64,000 bases of DNA. Origin: Pedobacter quisquiliarum (GTDB lineage Bacteria > Bacteroidota > Bacteroidia > Sphingobacteriales > Sphingobacteriaceae). A model generated the notes under the pieces. The model worked only from the letters and a program-made list of their open reading frames with translations. It ran no database searches and was not told where the DNA came from. This document shows positions 19,334-28,329 of this stretch, piece by piece. Each line of letters opens with the position of its first letter. The first letter of the stretch is position 1. The stretch lies in the NCBI RefSeq assembly GCF_014642175.1, contig NZ_BMIL01000006.1, positions 186,001 to 250,000 of the forward strand. Reading direction: 5' to 3'. The position numbers were made by a program, and so were the translations under genes.

Positions 19334-19348
19334 TGACCGCTGCCAGTT

Positions 19349-22006
19349 CTATCCGACCATCTCTTCTGCGGTAAGTATCTTCTCTTTTCCTGCATTGCTC
19401 TTTTCGTAGATCAGATTGGCAACCAATGCCGTCCATCCGGTCTGATGGGCTGCACCAAGACCACGACCGCTGTCTCCATGGAAGTACTCGTTGAACAACA
19501 AATGATCTTTGAAATTGGGATCCGATTGCAGTAACTCATCGTCTCCGAAACACGCCCTGCGGCCATTCTTGTCTAGCTTAAACAAATTGATCAGCCTTTC
19601 ACTAATGGCGTCCGCAATTTCATCAAGAGGCAACATATTACCCGATCCTGTCGGATATTCAACCGTAAAGTCTTCACTAAAATAATCATTGAATGTTTTT
19701 AAGCTCTGCACAAGCAGGTAGTTCATTGGCATCCAGATCGGGCCGCGCCAGTTGCTGTTCCCACCGAACATACTGCTGTCGCTTTCTCCGGGGAGATATT
19801 TAACCACAAACTCTTCACCATGACCATTATACACGTAAGGTGTATCTTCATACTGCTTAGACAAACTACGTATGCCATAGTCACTTAAGAATTCTGTTTC
19901 ATTCAGCATACGATGCAAAATGCGCTTCATCCGGTGTCCACGAAGTAAGCTTAGCAGGTGCTTATTCTCAGAGCCGGGCTCCGTCCACCTGGATACCAAA
20001 GATGCAAGGTCAGGCCGATGTTCTAAGAACCACTGCATGCGTTCCGCAAAAAGTGGCAGGCGCTTCAGGGTTTCTTCCTTGATCACTTCTACAGCAAACA
20101 AAGGTACCAGTCCAACCATACTCACCAGTTTAAGCTTAATGGCGGTGCCATTATCCATCTGCAACTCGTCATAAAAGAACTCGTCTTCTTCGTCCCAAAG
20201 ACCCGTATCATCTGGTCCCATGATGTTCATGATGGCACCGGCGATATAAAGGAAATGCTCGAAAAACTTAGTGGCCATGTCTTCATAAACCCGGTTGTTT
20301 AGCGCCAGCTCAAGGGAAATGTGCATCATGTTTAGCGCGTACATCGCCATCCAGCTGGTTCCATCCGCTTGCTCGATGGTCATGCCTGAAGGTAGCTTCA
20401 TACTCCGGTCGAATATACCGATGTTGTCCAGCCCCAGGAAACCACCGCCAAAGACGTTTGTGCCTGCATGATCTTTACGGTTTACCCACCAGGTAAAGTT
20501 GATCACCAATTTCTGGAATATAGACTCCAGAAATGGAAGATCGCCTTTTCCGTCTTTATTCCGCATATCAATTTTATAGACCTCCCATGCTGCCCAGGCA
20601 TGTACAGGTGGATTGGTATCATCGAAATTGAATTCGTATGCGGGAAGCTGCCCATTCGGGTGCATATACCATTCCTTGGTCAGCAGCAACAGCTGGCTCT
20701 TCGCAAACTCAGCATCCACCAATGCGAAACTTACACAATGGAAAGCCAGGTCCCATGCGGCAAACCATGGAAACTCCCATTTGTCGGGCATGGAGATGAC
20801 GTCTGCGCTGTTCAGGTGTTTCCAATTCACATTTCGGGAATTGGAATGCTCATACGGCGGTTCCGGACTCGTCGGATCCCCCTTAAGCCACTTTCTTACG
20901 TTATAATCATAAAATTGTTTGTTCCAGAGCAATCCCGCAAGCGCCTGACGTTGAATGTTACGTTCGTCTTCATCCTCAAGATCTGCCTGTAAATCATTAT
21001 AGAAGGCATTTGTGTCTGCTAAACGTTCCTCGAAAATTTCGTCGAAGTCGATAAAAGGCAGTTCAAGTAGATCTTTACTCAAGCGAAGCTGAACGGTAGC
21101 AGATTGACCGCCTTCAATTTCAAGTTCATACAAGGCTGCTGCTTTAGTGCCTGTTTGGCCAGGATTAATGGCGTCAAGTTGTTGATCAACAACGTAGTCA
21201 TTTATACCATCTTTATAATACCCGCCATTGTCTGCCCCATGGTAAAGTTTATGTGGATTGCTCTCGTTTTCGGTAAACAACCAGGTTGCAGGCCGATCTG
21301 CATACAGAAAATACTGGCCGAGATGCTTCTCTTTAATCGACAGGGTTGTCCCACTTTTTTTACTGATCTGTGCTTCTTTCTCATGGTAACCCCATGACCA
21401 GCGGTTGCGAAACCATACCGTGGGCAGCACTGTTAAGGGCGCAGTTTCGTGGTGCCGATTATGCGCGGTAATTTTGATGAGGATGTCTTCCTGAGCAGAT
21501 TTCGCGTACTCTATGAAGATATCAAAGTATGCGTTGTCATTGAATATGCCTGTATCAAGCAGATCATACTCAGGTTCTTTCCTGCTTCTAAAGCGGTTTT
21601 CGGTTCTTAGTTGCTCATAAGGGAAAGCATTTTGAGGATACTTATACAGCATCTTCATATAGGAATGCGTGGGAGATGAATCCAGGTAGTAGTATTGCTC
21701 TTTTACATCTTCCCCGTGATTACCTTCGTTATTGGATAAGCCAAACAGATTCTCCTTTACGATGCGGTCTTTGCCGTTCCAGAATGATGGTGCGAAGCAT
21801 AGGTATTGTTTTTCATCTGAAATGCCACCAATTCCTTCTTCTCCCCAGCGCCAGGCCTTACTCCTGGCCATTTCATGTGTTACAGACTGCCAGACATCGC
21901 CGTTGGCACTATAATCTTCTCTAACCGTTCCCCATTGTCTATTAGACACATATGGACCCCATTTCTTCCAATTTGGAATTCCTAATCGCTTTGCCTCCTG
22001 ATTCAT
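19349..22006 (-). CDS. MGH1-like/GH63-type glycosidase
   Basis: 885 residues without a signal peptide, so probably cytoplasmic. The N-terminus (LGIPNWKKWGPYVSNRQWGT, VREDYS) and the C-terminal (alpha/alpha)6 barrel match the large bacterial glucosidase group of GH63 with the MGH1-like domain. The barrel shows FAAWDLAFHCVSFALVDAEF, SNWRGPIWMPMNYLLVQSLK and the end motif GAAHQTGWTALVANLIYEK. The family hydrolyses alpha-linked glucosides or mannosylglycerate-like compounds. The substrate is unknown; a role in compatible-solute or storage-sugar turnover is only a guess. It converges with the FUSC gene, 15 bases apart. Confidence 0.87.
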   Translation of the reverse strand: MNQEAKRLGIPNWKKWGPYVSNRQWGTVREDYSANGDVWQSVTHEMARSKAWRWGEEGIGGISDEKQYLCFAPSFWNGKDRIVKENLFGLSNNEGNHGEDVKEQYYYLDSSPTHSYMKMLYKYPQNAFPYEQLRTENRFRSRKEPEYDLLDTGIFNDNAYFDIFIEYAKSAQEDILIKITAHNRHHETAPLTVLPTVWFRNRWSWGYHEKEAQISKKSGTTLSIKEKHLGQYFLYADRPATWLFTENESNPHKLYHGADNGGYYKDGINDYVVDQQLDAINPGQTGTKAAALYELEIEGGQSATVQLRLSKDLLELPFIDFDEIFEERLADTNAFYNDLQADLEDEDERNIQRQALAGLLWNKQFYDYNVRKWLKGDPTSPEPPYEHSNSRNVNWKHLNSADVISMPDKWEFPWFAAWDLAFHCVSFALVDAEFAKSQLLLLTKEWYMHPNGQLPAYEFNFDDTNPPVHAWAAWEVYKIDMRNKDGKGDLPFLESIFQKLVINFTWWVNRKDHAGTNVFGGGFLGLDNIGIFDRSMKLPSGMTIEQADGTSWMAMYALNMMHISLELALNNRVYEDMATKFFEHFLYIAGAIMNIMGPDDTGLWDEEDEFFYDELQMDNGTAIKLKLVSMVGLVPLFAVEVIKEETLKRLPLFAERMQWFLEHRPDLASLVSRWTEPGSENKHLLSLLRGHRMKRILHRMLNETEFLSDYGIRSLSKQYEDTPYVYNGHGEEFVVKYLPGESDSSMFGGNSNWRGPIWMPMNYLLVQSLKTFNDYFSEDFTVEYPTGSGNMLPLDEIADAISERLINLFKLDKNGRRACFGDDELLQSDPNFKDHLLFNEYFHGDSGRGLGAAHQTGWTALVANLIYEKSNAGKEKILTAEEMVG

Positions 22007-22295
22007 TTATTTTTGTGTGTAATAGGGTTCATCTAACCTAGCCCTGATTGGGACTAATATATTGGTTTCTTACGTCTAGCATAGCCCCTGCCCTAAAATT
22101 TTCACATTAATTACGCAGTTCTTTAGTTATCAACCAGTTGTACCTCCCCCCTTAGCCTAAATTTCATGCCACTAAGTACGTGTGTAGCAAATGAATTCAT
22201 CTAGACCGGCGCTCCATGTTGTTAAAGCAAGGCTTAAATCTGCCGTATTTGTTCCAATAGGTCCTTTTTTCTAACTTCAACTAAATTTAAAAAAG
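22007..22295. other. 289-base divergent intergenic region
   Basis: It separates the glycosidase and exonuclease III start codons. There is no convincing small gene, hairpin or exact -7 box. The nearest candidate for the plus gene is TAAATCTG near 22235 (one mismatch). Nothing else recognisable was seen. Confidence 0.4.
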
Positions 22296-23078
22296 ATGAA
22301 AGTTGCAACATATAATGTGAATGGTGTAAATGGTCGCCTTCCGGTACTACTACGATGGTTGGCGGAAAGCCAGCCAGATGTTGTTTGCCTGCAGGAGTTG
22401 AAAGCGCCGGATGAAAAATTTCCTGAGCAGGCGATTAAAGATGCCGGCTACAATGCAATCTGGCACGGCCAGAAAAGCTGGAACGGCGTGGCGATTCTTG
22501 CACGGAATATGGAGATAAAGGAACTACGCCGTGGTTTGCCTGGCGACACTGATGATCTGCAAAGCCGCTACCTCGAAGCGATGGTTGATAATGTTGTCAT
22601 TGGCTGTCTATATCTCCCCAATGGAAACCCTGCACCGGGTCCGAAGCTTGAGTATAAACTGGCCTGGTTTGAGCGATTGCATAAACATGCCGAACAGCTG
22701 CTGAGTTTCGAACTGCCCGTAATCCTGGCAGGTGACTTCAACGTCATGCCTACCGAACTCGATGTTTACAAACCCGAACGCTGGGTTGATGATGCGCTGT
22801 TCAGGCAGGAAGTACGCGAAGCCTTTCACAACTTAGTTGGCCAGGGCTGGACGGACGCGCTCAGAACGATGCATCCTGATGAAGTGATCTACACCTTTTT
22901 CGACTACTTCCGAAATGCTTATGGCCGAAATGCCGGCCTTCGGATAGATCACTTCCTGCTAAGTCCCCAACTAAAGAACCATTTGAAAGCAGCACAGGTA
23001 GACCACCATGTACGTGGATGGGAGAAAACCAGTGATCATGCGCCCGTATGGATCGAGATTTCGGATATACCGGCCTGA
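22296..23078 (+). CDS. xth: exodeoxyribonuclease III (AP endonuclease family)
   Basis: 260 residues of the ExoIII/APE1 endonuclease-exonuclease-phosphatase fold, acting in base-excision repair at abasic sites. Motifs in order: KVATYNVNGVNGRLPVLLRW (metal-site Asn7), CLQELKAP with catalytic Glu, GCLYLPNG, LAGDFNVMPTELD (Asp/Asn pair), LRIDHFLLS and the C-terminal TSDHAPVW with catalytic His. The family is usually 255-270 residues, so the gene is complete. It is flanked by its own intergenic regions and looks monocistronic. Confidence 0.95.
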   Translation: MKVATYNVNGVNGRLPVLLRWLAESQPDVVCLQELKAPDEKFPEQAIKDAGYNAIWHGQKSWNGVAILARNMEIKELRRGLPGDTDDLQSRYLEAMVDNVVIGCLYLPNGNPAPGPKLEYKLAWFERLHKHAEQLLSFELPVILAGDFNVMPTELDVYKPERWVDDALFRQEVREAFHNLVGQGWTDALRTMHPDEVIYTFFDYFRNAYGRNAGLRIDHFLLSPQLKNHLKAAQVDHHVRGWEKTSDHAPVWIEISDIPA

Positions 23079-23198
23079 ACGAGTTGATTGTAATGATTTA
23101 GCGACAGTCTACAAGTAACCCACAGTAAATGAATATTCTATGCTAACTTGATATATAAAGGAAGTATTAAGCACAATGAATTTTATTAGATTAGAAAC

Positions 23199-24761
23199 AT
23201 GAAAAAAACTTACCAGAACATCAACTTTGACTTAAGGCAGCTTACCAAGCCCTTTGTCTTGGGCCTTTTGCTGTGCAGCAGTACTACGTTTGCACAAACC
23301 AACAAAGCCGTTATCGACAACATCATGTCGGAAGGAACGAACAATTCACAGGTTGAAAAACTCGCTCACGAGTTGCTTGACGGCATTGGACCACGTCTCG
23401 TAGGCACTCCGCAAATGAAGCAGGCGAACGATTGGGCGGTGGCCAAATACAAAAGTTGGGGCATTGCTGCACGAAATGAGAAATGGGGTGAATGGCGTGG
23501 CTGGGAACGCGGCATCTCACACATTGATATGGTAAGCCCTTGGGTAAGATCCCTGGAAGGCACGCAACTTGCCTGGAGCCCTGGAATGGGTAAAAAGACC
23601 AGCGTAGCGGAAGTCATTATTCTACCGGATCTTGCAGACTCTATTGCATTCCAGAAATGGTTGCCAAGTGCTAAAGGAAAGTTTGTAATGATCTCTATGG
23701 CACAGCCGACAGGCCGTCCGGATTATAACTGGCAGGAATTTGCGTTAAAAGAGTCTTTCGAGAAGATGAAAGCACAACGTACGGCACAAACAGCTGCTTG
23801 GCGCAACCGTATTGCTAAAACTGGCTTTACCGCGCGTACGCTTCCTGTTGCACTGGAAAATGCTGGTGCTGTGGGTATAATCACGAATAACTGGTCTGCA
23901 GGCTTCGGCGTAAGCAAGATCTTTAGCGCTTACACGAAAAAGGTGCCTACAGTTGACATCGCGCTTGAAGATTACGGCTTGTTATACCGACTGGCAGAAT
24001 CGGGCAAGAAGCCTTCGATCAGTATGCACACAGAGTCAAAAGAGCTTGGTGCAGTACCTACTTTTAATACCATTGCGGAAATCAAGGGCACAGAAAAGCC
24101 AGATGAGTACGTGATGTTGTCTGCGCATTTTGACTCCTGGGATGGTGGAACCGGTGCTACAGATAATGGTACTGGAACCATAACAATGATGGAGGCAATG
24201 CGTCTGTTAAAGAAATACTATCCAAATCCGAAGCGTACGATCCTTGTTGGACATTGGGGAAGTGAAGAGCAGGGCTTAAATGGCTCCCGTGCTTTCGTGG
24301 AAGATCATCCGGAGATCGTTAAGAACCTTCAGGCTTTATTCAATCAGGATAATGGTACTGGCCGTGTTGTTAACTTGGCCGGACAAGGTTTTGCGAATTC
24401 AAAAGACTACCTGGGCAGATGGTTGGCAGCAGTACCAGACACCTTAAAGAACAGAATTAAGCTAGACTTCCCGGGTAAACCTGGTGCTGGTGGTTCCGAC
24501 TTTGCGTCATTTGTTGCTGCCGGAGCCCCTGGATTCTCTTTGAGCTCACTGAGCTGGTCTTATGGATCATATACCTGGCACACCAATCGCGACACGTATG
24601 ACAAGGTTGTTTTTGATGATGTGAAAAGCAATGCAATGCTTGCAGCCATCATGGCCTATATGGCGAGTGAAGATCCTGAGAAATCTTCAACCGTAAAAGC
24701 TGAGGGTGTAAAATGGCCAGTACAAAATAAGGCTACACGCCGGGGTGGATTACATAACTAA
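23199..24761 (+). CDS. secreted M28-family zinc aminopeptidase
   Basis: 520 residues. The signal region, about residues 1-33, has an unusually long polar lead before the hydrophobic stretch FVLGLLLCSSTTFAQ. A PA-type insertion follows, then the M28 catalytic domain. Dizinc ligands and catalytic residues are visible in LSAHFDSWDGGTGATDNGTG (His, bridging Asp), GSEEQGLNGSRAF (catalytic Glu and ligand), NQDNGTGR (Asp) and SYTWHTNRDTYDKV (final His). It is predicted to trim peptides in the periplasm or outside the cell. It is a single transcription unit ending in a strong terminator. Confidence 0.93.
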   Translation: MKKTYQNINFDLRQLTKPFVLGLLLCSSTTFAQTNKAVIDNIMSEGTNNSQVEKLAHELLDGIGPRLVGTPQMKQANDWAVAKYKSWGIAARNEKWGEWRGWERGISHIDMVSPWVRSLEGTQLAWSPGMGKKTSVAEVIILPDLADSIAFQKWLPSAKGKFVMISMAQPTGRPDYNWQEFALKESFEKMKAQRTAQTAAWRNRIAKTGFTARTLPVALENAGAVGIITNNWSAGFGVSKIFSAYTKKVPTVDIALEDYGLLYRLAESGKKPSISMHTESKELGAVPTFNTIAEIKGTEKPDEYVMLSAHFDSWDGGTGATDNGTGTITMMEAMRLLKKYYPNPKRTILVGHWGSEEQGLNGSRAFVEDHPEIVKNLQALFNQDNGTGRVVNLAGQGFANSKDYLGRWLAAVPDTLKNRIKLDFPGKPGAGGSDFASFVAAGAPGFSLSSLSWSYGSYTWHTNRDTYDKVVFDDVKSNAMLAAIMAYMASEDPEKSSTVKAEGVKWPVQNKATRRGGLHN

Positions 24762-24775
24762 GCACCTTAATATTA

Positions 24776-24816
24776 AAAAGAAAGCGGCTAATCATGATGA
24801 TCAGCCGCTTTCTTTT
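24776..24816 (+). terminator. intrinsic terminator after the M28 peptidase
   Basis: A long stem (AAAGAAAGCGGCT with its inverse AGCCGCTTTCTTT, extended by an ATCAT/ATGAT inner stem with one mismatch) and T-rich end. The A-rich left arm means it could also act on minus-strand transcripts. Confidence 0.88.
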
Positions 24817-24873
24817 TATGCTATTGTTTTTTTTGCTGTTGTAGCTTTTATGCTGTTGTTAAGTCTTTAAGCG

Positions 24874-25182
24874 CTAAACTAAGGTTTGATCCGCCAGAAC
24901 CTTTGCCTGTGCTGTTAAATTGCTTTTAATCTTTTTTGCTGTAGCGACTAGCACCTCGCTTTGCTCTACAATCTTCTTTGCTTCCACAATGATTTCAGCA
25001 CCTGCATCCGTTGTGTAAACATGCTTTTGAACGCGGGTAAACAGTACAATCCCAAGCTGAACCTCTAATTTCTTAATGGTTGTATTCAGCGTTGCCTCCG
25101 CTACATAACAGTACTCAGCGGCTTTGCTTAGGTTTTTGAAGCGGTCTAAGGCTATAATGTGTTCTAACTGATGAATATTCAA
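24874..25182 (-). CDS. stand-alone LysR-type helix-turn-helix protein
   Basis: About 102 residues equal to only the DNA-binding part of a LysR regulator: LNIHQLEHIIALDRFKNLSK, AAEYCYVAEATLN (the HTH), TTIKKLEVQLGIVLFTR, then the linker helix to residue 100. The co-inducer domain of about 200 residues is missing, and no remnant of it is visible in the 100 bases downstream. There is no ATG in the frame. I take TTG 25182, which lines up with the normal LysR start; another TTG lies at 25206. It could be a minimal regulator or a truncated gene. It lies 72 bases from nudK on the same strand. Confidence 0.75.
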   Translation of the reverse strand: MNIHQLEHIIALDRFKNLSKAAEYCYVAEATLNTTIKKLEVQLGIVLFTRVQKHVYTTDAGAEIIVEAKKIVEQSEVLVATAKKIKSNLTAQAKVLADQTLV

Positions 25183-25254
25183 GGTTATAGATTTAATCGG
25201 TGGCAAATATAAAGATTTCAGCTATGTAGGTAGCACGTTATCGCTACTTTCGAC

Positions 25255-25833
25255 TTAATCTTTGTGCTGAAGGAAAAAGTGCTGTAGCAGAATCAGTGTT
25301 TTTGCGTCGTTAAAACCGCCGTGTAAGACCTTCTCTCGTGCTTCTTCAAAAGGCATTTCCAGTAATTCAATGTACTCCCCTTCTGACTCCAGTCCCCCGC
25401 CTTCTGCATGTTCACCTTTGCTATCATACCTGCCGATAAACAGGTGCAGGTACTCGGTAACGCCACCTGCGGATGGATAGACGGCACCTACCTTCTTCAT
25501 ATCATGAACCTCGAAGCCAGTTTCCTCCAAAGCTTCTCTTTTCGCTGCTTCCTCAGGCGTCTCCCCTTTATCAATGAGCCCAGCGCAGGCCTCAATCAGA
25601 TCGCCCGATGGATTACCATTCATGTAGGACGCGACTCTGAACTGCGTTGTAAGCAACAATTTGCTTTCCTCATAATCAACCAGCAAGACAGCCACAGCAT
25701 CCGGACGGTAGTAAATTTCGTGAAGGTGTTCTACGGGACGGCCACCATGCCCTGGCTTTTGGAAATTAATTTCTTTCAGTGGATACTTCTTATCTGATAA
25801 TGTATTGGTACTAATTATTTTGACTTCGCTCAT
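25255..25833 (-). CDS. nudK: Nudix hydrolase, GDP-mannose pyrophosphatase type
   Basis: 192 residues with a perfect Nudix box, G-x5-E-x7-REALEETGF, starting GLIDKGETPEEAAK. The rest follows E. coli NudK closely: LLLTTQFRVASYMNGNPSGD upstream of the box, YPSAGGVTEYLHLFIGRYD after it, and the same overall length. Expected to cleave GDP-mannose or related nucleotide sugars to a sugar phosphate and GMP. ADP-ribose pyrophosphatase is the main alternative. Transcribed towards the LysR-like gene. Confidence 0.85.
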   Translation of the reverse strand: MSEVKIISTNTLSDKKYPLKEINFQKPGHGGRPVEHLHEIYYRPDAVAVLLVDYEESKLLLTTQFRVASYMNGNPSGDLIEACAGLIDKGETPEEAAKREALEETGFEVHDMKKVGAVYPSAGGVTEYLHLFIGRYDSKGEHAEGGGLESEGEYIELLEMPFEEAREKVLHGGFNDAKTLILLQHFFLQHKD

Positions 25834-26092
25834 CGTATGTTTGTTTTAATGCAGCAACGAATGCTCTGTTTAGCTCTGCAGATTTTGCTTGAAAACAAGT
25901 GCGAAGGGAATGGGTTTGAAAAACTTAGGAATCGTTAGGAGAAGGAATCGTAGATGTCATTGATTCAGTCTTTAAGAAAATATTTCAGCCTAAAATGACA
26001 CTTTTTCATCGATTCCAAGCCTATTTAGCGATGGCATAAGCCTTGTATATGTCTAAGCACAAGTTCTTTAATAAAATGATTTAAAAAATTTA
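25834..26092. other. divergent region between nudK and hsp20
   Basis: An AT-rich gap. No exact TAnnTTTG box or convincing small gene was found. The only strong signal is the ribosome-binding site listed separately at its right end. Confidence 0.35.
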
Positions 26093-26100
26093 AAAGGAGG
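26093..26100 (+). promoter_or_regulatory. strong Shine-Dalgarno of hsp20 (AAAGGAGG)
   Basis: An exact anti-SD complement, 8 bases before the ATG. Most starts in this window lack any SD, as is usual in Bacteroidota, so this perfect one stands out. Confidence 0.8.
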
Positions 26101-26108
26101 ATTTTATT

Positions 26109-26549
26109 ATGTCACTTATTAAATTCAACAACGGAAACAACAGTAAAAGCTTAAGCCCAGGCTTTAACGACATCTTTGAAACGATGTTTAACGATTCTTT
26201 CTTGTCGGACCGGATGATTTCAAGAGTACCAGCAGTAAATATCTGTGAAACGCAAGATCATTACCTAATTGAAATGGCTGCGCCAGGCTTAAACAAGGAA
26301 GACTTCAACATCAAGTTGGATAAAAACCTGTTGACTGTTTCTGTCGAACAGAAAAAGGAAAGTAACACCCAGGACAGGCAGTACAACAAGCGGGAATTTT
26401 GCTACAGTTCATTTGTTCGCTCATTTGCATTGCCAGATAGCGCAGATGATGCACAAATAGAGGCTTCATATACCAACGGTATGTTGAACATTCATGTCGC
26501 TAAAAAAGACGAGGCAAAACAGATCGTTCGCCAGATAGAAATTAAATAA
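26109..26549 (+). CDS. Hsp20/alpha-crystallin small heat-shock protein
   Basis: ATP-independent holdase chaperone of 146 residues. A short N-terminal arm is followed by the alpha-crystallin domain at about residues 37-135 (VPAVNICETQDHYLIEMAAP then GLNKEDFNIKL, and FVRSFALPDSADDAQIEASY). The conserved ending is YTNGMLNIHVAKKDE, with a C-terminal VRQIEIK carrying the I-x-I/V docking motif. It has its own strong ribosome-binding site and terminator, as expected for a stress-induced monocistronic gene. Confidence 0.95.
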   Translation: MSLIKFNNGNNSKSLSPGFNDIFETMFNDSFLSDRMISRVPAVNICETQDHYLIEMAAPGLNKEDFNIKLDKNLLTVSVEQKKESNTQDRQYNKREFCYSSFVRSFALPDSADDAQIEASYTNGMLNIHVAKKDEAKQIVRQIEIK

Positions 26550-26572
26550 TGGACCTTAATGGCCATGGTAAG

Positions 26573-26602
26573 ACGTCAGCACAAATGCTGACGTTTTTTT
26601 TT
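26573..26602 (+). terminator. intrinsic terminator of hsp20
   Basis: A 9-bp perfect stem (ACGTCAGCA / TGCTGACGT) with a CAAA loop and a T run that overlaps the stop codon of the convergent DUF4268 gene. Confidence 0.9.
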
Positions 26603-27062
26603 ATCTGAATACCTCGAAGCCATACTTGGCATCTGACCAGAATTCATCCAGTGCCATAATGCGGGGCTTGAAAAACGTGATCAGTGTTGGCCAGTCTTCC
26701 TGCTTGAAGATACTTACATCCCCGATGGTCTTGCTGATGGTGCTGATTGTTTTCCCATAATCATCCTGCGTATGCAGCGACCAGGTCCATTCTTCATCTA
26801 ACTGTGCATGTAATATTTGCCGGTAAGCCTCAAATTGCTCAAACATCAACGCCTGAATGCCTGTATCGGGATGGGCAATTTCTATCGCAATCCTTGCGGA
26901 GCGCTGATCAGCATTCATGCGGAAATACAGATGCTTTATACCAGTCTTATAGTTGATCCAGTTTACCTTCCCACCTTCCGCTGTTGGCTGGAGTGTCATG
27001 TACTGCCCAAATGCAGTCCAAAATGCCTGTTTAATGCTGGATGCCTGTTCTTTTGAATACAA
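26601..27062 (-). CDS. DUF4268 family protein
   Basis: 153 residues resembling the DUF4268 domain, here as a whole small protein. Diagnostic segments are AFWTAFGQYMTLQPTAEGGK, VNWINYKTGIKHLYFRM, RIAIEIAHPDTG and the C-terminal FFKPRIMALDEFWSDAKYGF. In other bacteria DUF4268 appears at the end of restriction-like or DNA-associated proteins, but the stand-alone form has no known role. There is no ATG: TTG 27062 is the only reasonable start, because a stop lies four codons upstream. It converges with hsp20. Confidence 0.82.
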   Translation of the reverse strand: MYSKEQASSIKQAFWTAFGQYMTLQPTAEGGKVNWINYKTGIKHLYFRMNADQRSARIAIEIAHPDTGIQALMFEQFEAYRQILHAQLDEEWTWSLHTQDDYGKTISTISKTIGDVSIFKQEDWPTLITFFKPRIMALDEFWSDAKYGFEVFR

Positions 27063-27186
27063 ATTGAGTTCGATTTAGCTGGACAAAACTAGCTATTTGG
27101 CCAGGTTGATCCAATATTTATTCTTGTAAACCCATGCATGCCTCGATTGTTATAAGCAAACAATCTTACCTACTAAATCTACAACT

Positions 27187-27987
27187 ATGGAAAACAATGA
27201 AAAGTATGCATTAGTAACCGGTGGTACCGACGGCATCGGTATAGAACTGGCCAGACTATTTGCACAAGACAAGTACAACCTTATTCTTGTCGCTCGTCAT
27301 CAGGAAGCCCTTGATGAAGTTGCACGGTCCTTCAGTGCGGCGCACGGAATTATAGTGGAGACCATCGCAAAAGACCTTTCCCTTAGGGAAAGTCCCTTCG
27401 AGATCTATGATGAAGTAAAGCAGCGTGGCCTGCAGGTTGATGTTCTGGTGAATAACGCCGGGCAGGGTGCTTACGGGGAGTTTAAAGATCTTGATATCGA
27501 TCGGGAATTGGATATTGTACAGCTAAATATTGGAAGTTACATCACTTTAACCTCCTGTTTCTTGCAGGATATGCTTCAGCGCGGATCAGGCAAGATCCTG
27601 AATGTAGGGTCCATAGCAGGTGAAGCGCCCGGCCCGCTTCAGGCAGTATACCACGGGACGAAAGCATTCGTCAATACCTGGTCCTCCAGTATATGGTATG
27701 AGTTGAAGGATAAAAACATCCACGTTAGCCTGCTCCTACCTGGGGCAACCGACACAGACTTCTTTAACAAGGCAGATATGAATTCATCTCGCATGGTGCA
27801 GGAAATGCCTTTATCAGATCCTGCGGCGGTCGCGAAAGACGGCTACGATGCACTGATGTCTGGAGATGATAAGGTAATATCAGGTTTCAGAAACAAAGTT
27901 CAGGTTGGCATGGCGAACCTGCAACCAGATAGTATGGCGGCAGCATCCATGTATAAACAACAGAAACCCGTGGACAAAGAAGAATAG
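27187..27987 (+). CDS. SDR-family oxidoreductase
   Basis: 266-residue classical short-chain dehydrogenase/reductase of the YdfG/DltE-like type. The cofactor motif is TGGTDGIGIELA at residues 12-23 and the NAG motif is VNNAGQGAYGE. The catalytic Ser is in NVGSIAGEAPG, and YHGTKAF supplies the YxxxK pair. Arg at position 37 (VARHQEALDE) suggests NADP(H). The C-terminal 30 residues (MYKQQKPVDKEE at the end) are polar and variable. Substrate unknown. It ends in a symmetric terminator shared with the convergent small gene. Confidence 0.9.
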   Translation: MENNEKYALVTGGTDGIGIELARLFAQDKYNLILVARHQEALDEVARSFSAAHGIIVETIAKDLSLRESPFEIYDEVKQRGLQVDVLVNNAGQGAYGEFKDLDIDRELDIVQLNIGSYITLTSCFLQDMLQRGSGKILNVGSIAGEAPGPLQAVYHGTKAFVNTWSSSIWYELKDKNIHVSLLLPGATDTDFFNKADMNSSRMVQEMPLSDPAAVAKDGYDALMSGDDKVISGFRNKVQVGMANLQPDSMAAASMYKQQKPVDKEE

Positions 27988-27996
27988 TTTCAAAGC

Positions 27997-28022
27997 AAAA
28001 AGCCTCCGAAAGGAGGCTTTTT
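27997..28022. terminator. bidirectional terminator
   Basis: An 11-bp perfect stem (AAAAAGCCTCC / GGAGGCTTTTT) with a GAAA loop. T runs occur on both strands, serving the SDR gene and the convergent 93-residue gene. Confidence 0.9.
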
Positions 28023-28024
28023 CA

Positions 28025-28306
28025 TTATTTTGCTCTGGACACAAACTTATGGAAAGTACTGGTCTCACCATCTGCTTTCTTGTCCTGATAAAGGAAATCC
28101 AGCTTGTCTTTGTCGAAATCAGTGAAGAAATCTTCCCATTCAATCTCTTCCAGATTTGTACTATCGCTATGCGAGGGAAAATGGATTCTTAGTACGCCTT
28201 CGTCTCCATTTTTCTCTGTGCCTTTTACCCTTGCCGGCACGCCTTTTCTTGCCTCAACCCACTTCTTGATGGTGTTGTGATCATGTGTTTGATTGGATGA
28301 ACTCAT
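28025..28306 (-). CDS. conserved small acidic protein of unknown function
   Basis: 93 residues: TIKKWVEARKGVPARVKGT near the N-terminus, LRIHFPSHSDSTNLEEIEWE in the middle and FLYQDKKADGETSTFHKFVS at the end. From memory, small proteins of this pattern are widespread in Bacteroidota and Proteobacteria. They are sometimes labelled, without support, as 1,4-alpha-glucan branching enzyme. No catalytic motif is visible, and the fold is likely a small alpha/beta domain. Possibly stress-related given its neighbours (Hsp20, SDR), but that is a guess. Confidence 0.75.
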   Translation of the reverse strand: MSSSNQTHDHNTIKKWVEARKGVPARVKGTEKNGDEGVLRIHFPSHSDSTNLEEIEWEDFFTDFDKDKLDFLYQDKKADGETSTFHKFVSRAK

Positions 28307-28329
28307 AATTATCTACTTACATTTCAATT

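Noticed and set aside
25861-25941. Short open frame in the nudK-hsp20 gap
   Set aside because: About 25 codons with no start signal, helix or motif; likely chance.
25981-26000. Sigma-54-like TGACAC-N-TTTTTC upstream of hsp20
   Set aside because: It lacks the invariant GG and GC dinucleotides.
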